From Bryopsis sp. KO-2023 (lineage: Eukaryota; Chlorophyta; Ulvophyceae; Bryopsidales; Bryopsidaceae), in assembly GCA_030272585.1 (NCBI GenBank), contig BSYQ01000001.1, forward strand, positions 868,001-932,000: a DNA stretch of 64,000 nt, in the 5' to 3' direction. Under the pieces are notes generated by a model that did not search any database, was not told the origin of the DNA, and worked only from the letters and a program-made list of their open reading frames with translations. Positions 11,441-23,553 of the stretch are shown piece after piece. Position 1 is the stretch's first letter, and each line of letters starts with the position of its first letter. The translations under genes and the position numbers were made by a program.

Positions 11441-12485
11441 CAGAAGGAATGTGGTGATATAATGTGGTGAAAAAAAGTCTCGGTTTTTTTATATATAAAA
11501 TAATAGATACTGACTGTGTTGGGGGGGAAGGTGGGATTCAACTTTTTCCTCGCCGCCACCCACCTTCCCCCCTTTTTCTTTTTTGTCCAAGTAGGTCAAT
11601 ACTTATTACCTACAGGGCGGCTGGAGCAAACGAGCTGGGAAAAGAGCAGAGCAGAGCAACAAAAAAAGGGGTAGGAGTCGCACCATGCGACAAAAGGCGG
11701 AAGGGCCTCCCAGGGGCCGAGAGGGGGTGGTAGGGGTCTAAGGGCATCGGTGGCGGGGAAATGGGGGGCAGAAGGATGGGAGGGGCTGTGTAGGGTTAGG
11801 CAATGATGATGGGGGGACGGGACTCCTTGGAGGTGGGTGGGGGGGGGGAATATATAACCTGTTTCCTAAGAAGCAATACCAAGACATGTTCAAGAGAATC
11901 GGGGATGGAGTGAACAATGCGCAAGCGTCAACCAGCACTTATGTCGGCATTGCAGTGGGTGTGGGGGATAGTGGAAGCCACGGACTCTCGGCTCTTTTCA
12001 GCAACGATCATTTCGTGGATTTCCCTCGAGTTTTTTTTCTCCAAAATGTGCAAGAAAGAAGTTGATTCAGGACATTGTGCTTGCCACCATCATCAAGCTC
12101 CTGGTAATTGTTTTGGCACCACCAGGATATGTGGGCTTGTGGGAGGCTGTTGCTTCTCAATATTGGGAGTTCCCTGCTGGTCATACTGAGAACAAAAAAA
12201 AGGTGGCCATGCTGGTGGGGAGGTTGCAAGAAAACAAAGCCAAAAGACTGTTGTACCGAAACCCGTGCCAGCGGGGGGCCTTTTTTTTGTGGAAAAAAAG
12301 TCGCAGGCAGGGTTGCAGAGAATCACGAGCAGGTGTTAGTTCTGGATATTGTGGAAAAGATGCTATGGGAGTGGAGCTGGGTGCTGGAAGACATTGGTGC
12401 CACCGGTCGGGGGAAGAAGACACGGGGACTGTTGTAAGGGACATACAGTTGGGAAAAAGAAAGGGCTGAAATCAAATCGAGTAAG
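11441..12485. other. Unassigned open segments
   Basis: Frames of 60-135 codons exist, for example near 11,880-12,040 (reading MFKRIGDGVNNAQASTS) and near 12,062-12,470. None can be joined by consistent splice phases or matched to a family. G- and C-runs near 11,520-11,570 and 11,815-11,850 break the sequence. It may contain exon remnants, but nothing can be called. Confidence 0.35.
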
Positions 12486-12489
12486 GAGG

Positions 12490-12762
12490 TGTTAGGGGAA
12501 TGTACAACTTTGTACATAGTGTACAATAATCTTGTACATTTTTTGTACAATATATTTTTATGCGTTTTCTTGTGCAATAGATTTGTACTTTTTTTTGTAC
12601 AATAGATTTGTATATTGTTTTGTACAATAGATTTATATATTTTTTTGTACAGTAACCTTGTACAGTGTTTTGTACAATAGATTTCCACATTTTTTTGTAC
12701 AATTACTTTGTACAGTGTTGTATACGATGAATTTGTATATTTTTGTATTTTTTGTACAACAA
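12490..12762. repeat. TGTACA-rich minisatellite
   Basis: About ten degenerate repeats of a 25-35-base unit containing tttttgtacaatagattt, with variants such as tgtacagtgttttgtacaat. The palindrome tgtaca recurs. On the minus strand this produces a repetitive Tyr/Lys/Ile-rich frame, which I regard as an artefact of the repeat. Confidence 0.85.
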
Positions 12763-13549
12763 GAAAATGGAAGAGGAAGAAAAAAAGAGTAAAAGAAAAG
12801 AGTAGAAGGATGATTATTTTTCTTTTTTTGGGGGGTGAGGCAGGGAAGATTTATTGTGATATTGGGCTTCAAGGATGGGGAAAAAAAAGTCAAAACACAG
12901 AAAGAACATTGGAAAAAAGGCTGAAGCATTTTTTTAGAGGAATGTGTTAAAGGGAGAGAAATGTTGGGACCAAAGTAAAAAAGATGTATGAAGTCAGGAA
13001 AGATATAGAATGAAAGAACACCGGGAAAGGAAAATTAGTCAATAGGATGCGAAGCAATAATTTAGATTTAAAAAAAAAGGAACCAGGCTGTCAGAAATGG
13101 ATGGTGGTGTTGTGCATAAAATTTTTGATGCAGCTTTTATGGTCATGGAGCTGGAGCAATTTTCATCATGGGAGGTGGTATAGTCTTTTTCGTGCTATCG
13201 GAAAGAGGGGCTTGTTTTTTGCATGTAAACGATTGATTCCATTGATTTGATTTGACATTCCCTTTTGTTTTCCAAACTTATATCTTCCTGTCAAATGCTC
13301 CCACAATTGAATTCTTTGGACCAACAACGTGCAGAAACTCATTGGTTGTGAATATGATAATGATAAATCTATTACATGGCCAGAGTTTCCCCCTTCTTCC
13401 ATCCCTGCACTCGAAAAAATAAAATCCTACAGAGTTTTTTCTTCTTTGGACCAAACGAGTGGGGCTATTTTTCTTGTTGAATCAACCCTCTATGTGCCCA
13501 GGTGATAAAACCAAACAATCCGGGTAAGGAAGAAAAAAAATAGCACTCA
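12763..13549. other. No gene recognised; 3' flank of thioredoxin-fold gene
   Basis: A/T-rich sequence with scattered polyA and polyT runs. It lies beyond the stop codon of the minus-strand thioredoxin-fold gene and so may include its 3' UTR. No other feature can be supported. Confidence 0.5.
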
Positions 13550-14716
13550 TCAAGATGTGGTTTCGGCAGTAAGATCAGCCAAACTCTCTTCCAGAAATTT
13601 AATCAAGTCGTTATGCGTTCTTGGTCCTGAATCGCAGTGACAATCAATCAACCACATATATACGCACATACGAGCCCAAATAGCATTTCACGAAAAACGT
13701 ATGCTGCATTCTCAGGTGTTCAATATTTGCAGCGGTCGCCACGCAGAGTGCATCAGTCGATGTCAATACTTCCAGTAATAAACGCAACTAGTAGATCTTG
13801 CCCTCACCAGTGAAGTGTCGGAAGGCATCTCCTCCATAGTAAACTATTAGAGTGGGAAATGTTCGAACCTACAAAGCAACAATGCCAACTTCTCGCAATA
13901 TTGCCTTTTTTTTTTTCAAATTTCCAAAGATACCCACCTTGGAGTTGCATCCGAAAATAAATGTGGAACATGAATTCAATCTAATACACCAAGAACCGAA
14001 ATTCGCAACTCCCATGCGTCTGACCAACACAAAAGGCAAATGTGGCACAAGAACACAGCAAACGAATACCTGAGCTTTGGTACAGACTTCTTTATCGATC
14101 GTGCAGTCGACATGTGCGATCTTGACCTGCTTGTTGCTTCGGAATTCCTCCCCTAGTCCTTTCCAGACAGGCACCAGCGATTTGCAATGACCTTTACACA
14201 AATCAACAACACAGCAAGACATCAGGCTTGACAAGACTATCCTGTGCATCAAAATTCTTCACAAGATACGATGCCACAGCAACAGACAAACTCTTATTGT
14301 CCTCTTATTGCATTGCTTGGTTCGTTTCTTACCACACCAAGGGGCAAAAAACTTGATGAACCACACATTGCCATCCGAAGTCTGAAATGCACACAGGAGG
14401 TGTGAGATCGACTATTAGCTATACCATCCATCGATGTTGAGGGACACAAGGTCATGAGCATCAGTAGATTTTTTCCTTAAATAATTATTATACTCATTGG
14501 AAAGCTCATCCACACACAGCTACGTAATGCCGTTTTTTTGGGATTTTTTTTTTTGTTGCCCCAAGTCACCTTTTCTTGGAAGGTCTGCTTATCGAGATGA
14601 ACGACGTCCGCGCTGCACCAGAACTCGTGGGCACCGGGGTCTTTGTGTGCACTGGTCGCCGCAAGCAAGGACACAACCACAAAAAACCTCGCGAGAATTT
14701 TGCCTGGGAATTTCAT
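13550..14716 (-). CDS. Secretory-pathway single-thioredoxin-domain protein (PDI-like)
   Basis: Five exons close in phase: 14716-14570, 14381-14333, 14191-14070, 13868-13808 and 13626-13550, giving 151 residues. The N-terminus (MKFPGKILARFFVVVSLLAA) is a clear signal peptide. A single thioredoxin fold follows, with the PDI-type active site FFAPWCGHC split by an intron inside the second Gly, then HVDCTIDKEVC and the cis-proline turn VRTFPTL. The C-terminus ends in ETTS, with no KDEL-type retention signal. By family it should form, break or isomerise disulfides in the ER lumen or outside the cell. It resembles the small single-domain PDI-like proteins of plants and algae more than classical multi-domain PDI. 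The start is the only ATG that gives the signal peptide. Confidence 0.9.
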
Positions 14717-15581
14717 GGTGTGGGCTGAGCAGCGTCGTGGTAGGAACGAATCAGTACTTTGATCGCCCACTTGATTCTACTCCTTTTGTGAGGTTGGTGG
14801 GGGCAAAAGCTACGATGTACAATGTAGCATGGAGTCTCTGGCGACTGGACTGCATCCATGCAGATCGGCTGCAGTGACTGACAAGGCTTTGTTGGCCTAG
14901 GGCAACTCTCCCTCTTCTTTATGATGTTCATGTAGTGTTTTTTTCTTGGTTGGAAATTGGGTCAGAAAAATACTTTGTAAATTGCATAAATAGGAATGGG
15001 TCAGAAGTTGCATATACATTATATATATTATCTACTGGCACTGATTCCTTTCTCATGCCAGGGAGTGTTCACACAACATAGAACCCCAGAACAACGTCCT
15101 TTAGCTACTTGTGCACTATGGAATCTCAGCAGTTGTGGGAATTCTTTGCCTAAGGAGGTGAGGATGGGCCTCGGCCAAAGAAAGCAAAGATTTTGTCAAA
15201 ATATACATTTGAAAACCTGAGTGTGGAGATGTACAATCCCTCTCTTCATCAGTTAAAAGCATCCCAGCAAAAAAAAGCCCAAACTTGACCCCACACTGTT
15301 ACAAAAAAAAGAAATCAAAATCCAAAGAGAAAAGGCCAGATAACCTCACAGGTTACTGCCATATACAAATATGAAAATCAGATCAATACAAATACAAGTG
15401 CCCTCCTAGTCAGTACATAAATATAAGTAAACCTGTTCCATTATATTCAAAAAGTTAAAGCAACCCCCCAAAAAAAGCAGCTTGAGCCTTACATATATAT
15501 ATATAAATAACTGATTCTGAGTTTCCCGACCCTGCCCCGGATTATCTATGTCTCCGGTTTTTTTTTATTTTCTGAAATCCT
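14717..15581. other. Intergenic region between two minus-strand genes
   Basis: It holds the 5' flank of the thioredoxin-fold gene and the 3' flank of the PDR transporter gene. Short frames occur but none has splice support or family similarity. No RNA gene is visible. Confidence 0.6.
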
Positions 15582-18500
15582 TTATCGGCGCTGGTGCTGG
15601 ACGCACTTCACAGCAATGATGGTGAGAACCCTGCAATAAATGAAAAAGAAAGGCTCATTCAGCATGGCAACATAATTTCTAACACTCTCCACAAGAAAAA
15701 GACTTTGCTTTTCATAATAAAAAGAGGGTTTGTATGTAACCAACAACAGCAGCTTTTAACTGATGCTCAAAACAAACGACTCTGACAGACCTCGTTTTCT
15801 TTCCAAAAATTAATATATTGGACAGAGAGGCTGTTTTAAAATCTACAATTCGAAAAAATGAGGTCCTCCATCAAAAAATGAGTTTTTGATTTTCGAGTTC
15901 TGACTTTACCTGAATACAACGATGAAAAGGCACAGAATCCCAACACACCACCAACGAAAGCTGTACTCAAAGTCGAACCGCCTCTTCAAGAATTCTTTAA
16001 CAGTTGCTGTTTGGCCGAAAGCAATAATGGGTGTGTCGTTTTCCCCCAATTGACTAACGGAAAGTCCGTAGATAATGTAGGTGGTTGGGGTGATCTTGTT
16101 CATCCATTTCCAGCCAGCAGGGATTTGCGACTCAGCAATCAAAAATCCGTTGAACAAGGTCCACAGAAAATGAAAAGCTGCAAAAAAAATGTTAAAAAAT
16201 GAGTTCGTGAGAATTCTTAATAAAACTAAGTCCTTTGTGAAGATGACATTTTAAGAAATGACTTAACAGAAGAGAAAAAAAAATCTACGAACAGGGGAAA
16301 TTTTTTACTCGATCTGAGAAAAAGACAGTGGTAATGGAGCCCACAATCTGTCAAAAAGGCAAATAAACAAATTAAAAAGTGGAAAATGCAGAAAATAATT
16401 TTGAACTGAAGCCCTACCTCCTCCAATCACAGAAGCGAGGGGTGCTGAAGGAAGGAGATAGACAAGCATCTGGGCGAAAAAAGTGTACAAGGAAATGCTC
16501 TGGAAAAAGACGATGAAGAAGTAAAAGAACTTCTCGGCAGACAAGTCAAAATCAACCATGAAGTAGACAATCGGCACGAACAGGGCCGCCTGCACCAAGA
16601 AAAAGGGAATTCATCAGCAAAAACACAAAAAAAAAAACTGTGATTTGTCAAAGCATGAAAAGACTGGATATTCCAAATCCAATGTGCCACTACCAATGTT
16701 TGGTTTTGTGAACAGATTTCCCACCTGGCAAAGCAAGTAGGGCACTTCCACCAACCCTGTCGCGAGTGCGTAAGGAAAGGAAGAATACATGGAGGCAGCC
16801 CTTTCCCGATAAAACACCTCCCTTTCAGAAGCGACCATGGGCAGACTGGAAATGAGATTAGTCATCCCCATGAACGACATCCCGACGAACAAAACTCCCA
16901 TAATGTTCTGCACATCTTTAGCTGACGCGAATCCATTCTCATCAGCGGTAATCGATCCTTTGCCCCAGTAGACAGACCCAAACACCAAGGCTGTTACAAT
17001 CGTGACTACCATTCGGACGAAATTGTAGGCAGGGGACCTCCAGTACGTGATTAGAAACTTTTTCATCAAAACTGATATTTGCCAGCTCAGAGGAATGGCA
17101 TAATGTCCGGACAGCGTGAGAGGGCTGTGCGTGGCCGCCGATTCCTTCACCAATTGATTGGCATCTTCTTCGTTCGCTGCACAGATGTCATGATTCTGCA
17201 AACATATGTCACGCTCAGAAATGCAACAGGAATTTCAACGAATCAAGCAAAGCAAACATCATCTCCATAGTACGATTGCAAGCCAGGACATGATAAAAGG
17301 TTGAAGAAAGCACATTAGATGTACTGTTTTTACTTCCTTTTTCAATTTGGAGGGGGTGGGGTTGGGTAACTGATCGATTCCGGTGATTATTGGGTCAACG
17401 TTTCAGAAACCTGAACTTGGTGTTGCACACCTCGTAAATCTCAGGGAAATCAGCATCTGCCGCAGCAACCATCGTTTTTGCAGCCCCCCCTGTCACTTCC
17501 AGCATCCAAGTTGCTGGATTATACCCGGGCTCAATCTTTGGCACACCAGGTGCCGCCTCCAGATATTGAATCAACCTGCAGCTTTCATATCCCAGCGGTC
17601 CAAAGTAGATGAGGCGACCCCCCATTTGGAGGAGAATCAGGTTATCAAAGGCTTCGAAAATCTCAATGGATGGCTGATGAATGGTCACCATGACTGTCCG
17701 TCCATTCAAAGCAACATTCTTCACTGCTCGCATGACAGTCGCAGCAGCTCGAGCATCCAATCCAGAAGTGGGCTCGTCCATGAACACCACACTGATGCAC
17801 AAGAGGGCAAAACTTTGAATCAGCAGCGACGAGGTTAGGGATATCTCTGAAGCAAAACCGTCATTTCACAAAATAAGGGAAAAAAGGGGACAGAATCGAA
17901 ATTACCTTGGATTGGCAACCAGCTCGACTGCAATGCTCAAACGTTTGCTCTGCTCCAGAGACAGACCGGTTCCTTCTTTTGTTCCGACCACGGCATGCTG
18001 GATGTCTATGAGGTCCACGATTTCCAAAACTTCATCCACCACCGTTTGCATCACTCGACTACTCACTGAAGTATCCAGCCTGCATTTTTCCACAACACAA
18101 CACACAGCCAAAATGTCAAAAACAGGGTTATGGAAAAAAAATACTGTTTTTGATGAAGTGACTCCCATCATGGGTTGCGTCATGCACACCCAGGAATACA
18201 AAGAATTCCTGGATATTTTTTTTGTTTTTTTTAACATGAAGAAAAACTGTGGGAACAGACCTCAAACGTGCGCTATACTCCAAAGCTTCCCTGACAGTCG
18301 GTGTTGCAGAATGGGAATCGAATTGCTCCACATAGCCAACCACTCTGGACCATGTCTTTTGGTCTTTGGGGTACCCGTTGACGTACATCTCCCCAGTGAT
18401 CGTTCCTTGCGTTTTTCGGCCAGCAATCACATCCATAAGGGTAGTTTTTCCAGCCCCGGTTCCCCCCATCAACGCAGTTAGTACACCAGGGCACGCATGT

Positions 18501-21500
18501 CCAGTGATTCCTTGCAGAAGCTGTAGAGAACGGGATTGGCCAGATTTCTGTTTGCCCCTGGCAGTCACTGATAAATCCACAGAGTACCTAATAACAAAAA
18601 GAATAGCAAAAACAAATATTTTGTTTTCATCATCAACTTCCCAGCCACATAAAATATTCCACTGAAAACGATGCACCGCAAACCAACGTTCCACACCAAC
18701 TCACTATTTTCAGAATCACTCTGCAAGAAAACAGCACATGGATTTCTTCATGTCTCACCCTAAGTCCTTGAACACCAGAGTGATCGGCTGGAAGGGCAAA
18801 CCTTCCGAAACGCTGAAATCTTTGCCTTGGTCTTCCACATCCCCAGCAGCCGATTTCTTCAGGATCTTTTTCCTTTCGATTGCTTCGCTTCTGGCCTTCT
18901 GGATTTCATTCTCATCCATCAGCACAGCTTGTTTGTGATCTCCGCGCAAGCAGTGAAGAGCCACGGCCGCCCCCAGTGTGAGTACAATGTACATACCCCA
19001 TATGTACGCAATGCCAATCCAAATCCAGGATCTGCTTGTGTGGAAATCTAATTCCAGCAAGGCGCTCTCACCCAAACCAGGAGCTGAACACACACACACA
19101 CACACACAAACAAAGCGTTCCGATTCTCACAGCTGGACATCGAGGAATACTCAAAATCAATTCTTGAGTTCAGTTTAGTTTTCATACTGTCTCCACAAAC
19201 AAGTTCAAGACAGATTCACCACCTATTGCCCATTGGCAAACGACACGAATGTCCGAGGAAGAGAAAAACACCAACATTCTGAACAAGGTTTCGTAAGCAC
19301 TCACTGACTGAAGACCAGCGGGGCGAAGTAAACTCGTTTATAGCCAGAGCTCGAACTCCATAGGCAAATGGCGAAATCCAGTAAGCCCAAATCCAGTATC
19401 CTGGGATCGACTTTCGAACAATTGTGAACCCGGAATTCACGACCAACATCAGCAGAGTGACGCCACCCACCGAATTAGTCACCACCATGTTGGGGGTTAC
19501 ACAAGGGATAAACCGGAAAAGCGCAGAACTCCCACAACTGAATGAGAAGACGACGAGCCAATATATCAAAAAGTATCGTGTACTATCTGCAAAACAAAGT
19601 TTGCAGCACAAGTCAAGGACTCAGTTTCTTCAGTAAAAAAGTAAGATGAACAAAAATGAGAAAAAAAAACAATGTACCAGACAAAGAAGATCGGGTCAAC
19701 TTCGCAAGTCCTCATATTCATACAGAACCCCCTCCCCCCCCCAAAAAAAAACAAAAAAAACTAGAAGCCAAACTGATCGAAAGCAGACGAGAATTTTTCC
19801 CAGAAAATAACCTCCGGAAACCCTGTATCCAATGGTTGATATTAAGAAGATAGAAAACGCGTAAGAAAGGGCATCAAATCACCAGCAGACTCCCTCCCCC
19901 CCGAAACTTACCCAAGGACAGCCCAACCATGAAGTAGGTCGTCAAAGAAAACACGGTGCTCTCCACAAAGGAAAATGGGATCTGAGTGAAAGCCATCCCA
20001 CAGGCATATGACAATGCCGGGAAAAAGAAATTGTCCTTGTGCTTGTAGAAAACACTTTTATTCATCATGGTGATCTGCATCTGGATCATGTTTCCCATTG
20101 CCATGAACATGATGATCAAAAAAGATATTCCAAAAATTGTGCGGGAGTCCTCCAGTGTGCTGCCTTGATCCCAGTACAGAGATCCAATGAGCAACCCCAT
20201 GATGAACACCTGCATGGAACCCCATCCAGAAACACACACAGCCATTCACTGACATTGCTGGATTCAGAAGATCAAGGAGAAACAACCAATCAAATTTCGT
20301 TACTAAACGAGGAAAACTGAATTTTCAGCCCTCCACTGTGTTTTTCTTTTGTTTCCCCTTCTTGCTTGGGTATTTCGAAAACTATGATCTTATTTTTCTA
20401 CCATTGGGATGAGGAGAAGAGAGGGGGGGGGGGGGAACACTCGCTGTCCAGGGTCAACCATCTAGACGTTATCAAGAGGTTTGGTCCATTCGACGCACAC
20501 CAACCTGTGCAATTCTTCCTTTGGCAAGCACTTTGTTTCTTCTGGTCATCTTGACCTGCCGGGCAGTCACCAATTTCACGCTTTCCCACAAGGATAAGGC
20601 ATACTTGTCATGGACAAGAGCTTTCGGATGACCGGCATCTCTGGGAAACAATGCCCTCCATTCAGCACCTCCTTTTATACAACCCGAATAACAAAACAAG
20701 ATGCACTTCCATGCAGTGGTGGAAAACCCAGCGCACGTCCAAATAGTCATGAGGATCACCTGTCCATTGGCTTAGCCAGCAACTCCTTCATTTCTTGACC
20801 GGGTCGCGATTCCCAGTAGGAATTCTGCAAGTCATCCAGCGAAACTAGCAACTGTTTTCCAGAAAGCACCTCTGGAGAGATCTTAGCTTTCAGTTCATCC
20901 GTTGCATATTCCAATTGGCCTGCAAAAGAGTGCATCCAAAATTCACTGGATGCACAAAGAACCCCTCCTCCCCAAAAAACCATCAATCGTGCAGGGTGAG
21001 TGGAGTTTCTTGCAAAGGGATGGACATTGGGCCGACCTTCTGTTGTGGTGATTTCCTGCAGAAACGATGCATGGTCTTTTCTTTCTGGGCAGGAGAACCC
21101 CAGCGATGTGAAAAACGGTATGGCTTGAGGAATGGGACCATGGTAGATCACTTTGCCATCCGTTAGCAGGATCACATCGTCAAACTGGACGAAAACCTCG
21201 GGGGAGGGTTGCAGCAATGACACCACGGTGTTCAATCTGCAAGAAACATCCCATTATCTATGACCATGGATGGTGACCCCCTAGACACCGACATCTTGGT
21301 TCGACTTGGGGAAACAAAAAATGAGATAACAGAGAGAAACACATCCCACCCTGGAATGCACAGGAGTTTGCTGCAGTATACATATCCAGAAAAAAGCCTG
21401 TGGTGACTAACCCCTCGATTCGTTATCGTGGTTCGATTTTTGAAAGCTCATGAAAATACCTCATCGAATGAGTTGCGGAACGCAGCCATTTGATCACAGA

Positions 21501-23032
21501 AAACAAAGTGGCAGCATCCAGGCCCGTGGAAATCTCATCCATGAGAAGCAGGGATCTTGGGCCCACCAGCATCTCAGCACTGGTTAGCCTCTTCCTCTCA
21601 CCGCCACTGATCCCTCTGGACATGGCATCCCCCACCATCGTGTCCTCACACCGAGACAACCCCAAGAACTTAATCACCGCCTCCACTTTGACCGCGGTTC
21701 CAAAGATCTCCTGGACAAGTTCATCGAATTCTTTGTCTGACATACCATTAAGCCCGTCTTCCTTCGACCCTACAAGACCCCCACAACAGCATGCATCATG
21801 CAAATCAATGAAGTGATATGTGCTTGTCCAGGAGGGCTTTCCGTTCAATAAGAAACCTCCACGTTTCTAAGTGCAAGCCCACCTGAAGGAATACTGGTCA
21901 TTTCAGTGCCCTTGTCTCGCCTTTTCGATCCAACATTGCGGATCTCTTCAGCAAGATTCCATTCCGGTTTGGTCCCCACTTGGAATTTGAAAGCATATTC
22001 CAGGGTTTCGTGCACGGTCAAGGAACCCAAGTGATTGTCCAGCTGTTCCACGTAAGCTGCTGTTCTTTCGATGACAAATTCCTCTTTGGAAGCACCGTTG
22101 TACTTCAAGTCACCTCGGATCTGACATTCCCCATCCAAAAAATCACCATCTATGCAGCCAATTCAACGAGTTCTTCACTTTCAGTGCATAAATGCAAAAG
22201 TTGCATACGAGTTGGAATGATTCTTGTTTTGTGGAGGATTAATAGAGCTTGGGTCAGCCCACCCCATCGTCCAGTTAAGAGAATCGTGAGGTTCAAAAAA
22301 ATGTCAATACTGCGCATTTTACTTGCATGCTGATTGCAGTAATGACTAAAAAATACCCATTACTCATCATCTTATGGAATCTAGCATGCTTCCTTTCTAT
22401 GGAATTTATGTACCCTGAGAGTACTCGATGGCTTCAGTTTTCCTGCAAGCAGCTGCAGGAAAACGCTTTTCCCTGATCCTGGAGGTCCAAGAATCAGCGT
22501 CATCCGTCCCTGAAAAAATCAAAGATCATTACGTAATCAACCGCTTCTGTCTGTCAGTTTCAACCACCGTTCTACACCTTCGCAATGTCGCTCACCGGTT
22601 TCAAGACGCCAGATATCCCCTTCAGTATACGCAGCTCTTTCGTCTGGTTCTTTGTCCTCCCAGCAAGCGTCTGGAATACATACGAGCACAAACATAACTT
22701 TCTGTCTAGTACGCGAAAGACGTCACTTCTCCACCACGTCCGCGACACGAAAAATTCAAAAAGACAATACAGAAACGTACGTAGAGAATCCTCTTCGCAG
22801 TTTGCGACAAGGATGGCAACGCGGCCGACCCCAACAGTGCGTCAGCGTCGACCTCGACGTCTCTGTACTCGAGGGTGACAGTGGGTATCTGGATCTTCTC
22901 GCTCTCCAGCCGAGCCGCGAGTCTGTGCAGATAACCTTCGCCTTCCCCCAGCCCCATCTCCACCACTCTACTGGCAAGAGCCTCCATCTCCTTCCGCGAC
23001 ATGTCGGACGACTTCTGGAGCTTCGCGCGCAT
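15582..23032 (-). CDS. Full-size PDR-type ABC transporter (ABCG)
   Basis: Eighteen exons can be joined: 23032-22781, 22670-22596, 22509-22414, 22149-21883, 21769-21460, 21236-21037, 20919-20760, 20640-20505, 20209-19912, 19586-19305, 19083-18759, 18587-18261, 18079-17906, 17791-17431, 17195-16725, 16589-16418, 16177-15910 and 15630-15582. They encode about 1,407 residues, the usual size of a plant PDR protein. Order is NBD1 (Walker A GPPGSGKS, signature [10 protein letters not shown], Walker [13 protein letters not shown]), TMD1, NBD2 (Walker A GGTGAGKT, degenerate signature [19 protein letters not shown]), TMD2. The end HQRR resembles the plant PDR terminus FQRR. Such proteins export hydrophobic metabolites or drugs across the plasma membrane using ATP. 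All phases close except exon 4, which is one base short in an A6 run at 22137-22142 (T6 in the coding sense). That is either an assembly error or a real lesion. The intron 21036-20920 is 117 bases and open in frame, so it could be retained. Confidence 0.93.
19088..19108. repeat. (AC)n microsatellite
   Basis: A short dinucleotide run just upstream of the exon 11 acceptor of the PDR gene, in its pyrimidine tract on the minus strand. Confidence 0.9.
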
Positions 23033-23553
23033 GTTGACGACAAAGATAACGAGCAGAGCTCGATCTAGGCTGGAATCGAGTTCAGCAGCAGGGTTTTTGC
23101 CCCAAGCGTTCAGGATTGAAGCATCCTGACACAGATTGCCAAAAGGTTACGCAAGGTTGAGTATTCCACGGGACGCTAGGACGTCTTCTCAAGAATCGGA
23201 TTTTTTGCTTGGCTGCTTTCTGGTGAAATCACATCCCTTGTTTTTCAAAATTTTCTAAAGCTTTTTACTGAGGATCAATCCTTGGCAGGATTTGCTAATA
23301 TTAGGACTGCTTGGAACTAGATTATTTCTCAGACACTGGAAACAAAACTGTGAATTGGATTCTGCTGAAAATGCCAGAAACATGGAAATGTCGTACAGCT
23401 CATATCACGTGCGCGGATGCCAGTTTTTTAAACCTTGACAACGAGGAGTTCTGGACGGAAGCCTTCCGACAGTGGTTCGACTTCGAAACCGCCGCTCTTT
23501 CCTATAGATCCTGTGATTCCTAATCGGCTCGAGGATCTGCCACTGATCGCACC
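23033..23553. promoter_or_regulatory. Divergent intergenic region between PDR transporter and CCT2
   Basis: The start codons of the minus-strand PDR gene (23032) and the plus-strand CCT2 gene (23554) are 521 bases apart in head-to-head orientation. The region must hold both 5' UTRs and any shared promoter. No TATA box was identified with confidence. A 70-codon frame at 23311-23523 ends before CCT2 and has no family match. Confidence 0.45.

Noticed and set aside
12323-12702. Repetitive Tyr/Lys/Ile-rich minus-strand frames
   Set aside because: Produced by the TGTACA-rich repeat; no splice or start support.
16309-16347. A 39-base exon-like block in the last third of the PDR gene, with ag and gt borders
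   Set aside because: Exons 16 and 17 join in phase without it and then match PDR proteins (ASVIGG then [13 protein letters not shown]). Read in the spliced phase, the block gives an unlikely Cys/His-rich insert in a membrane segment.
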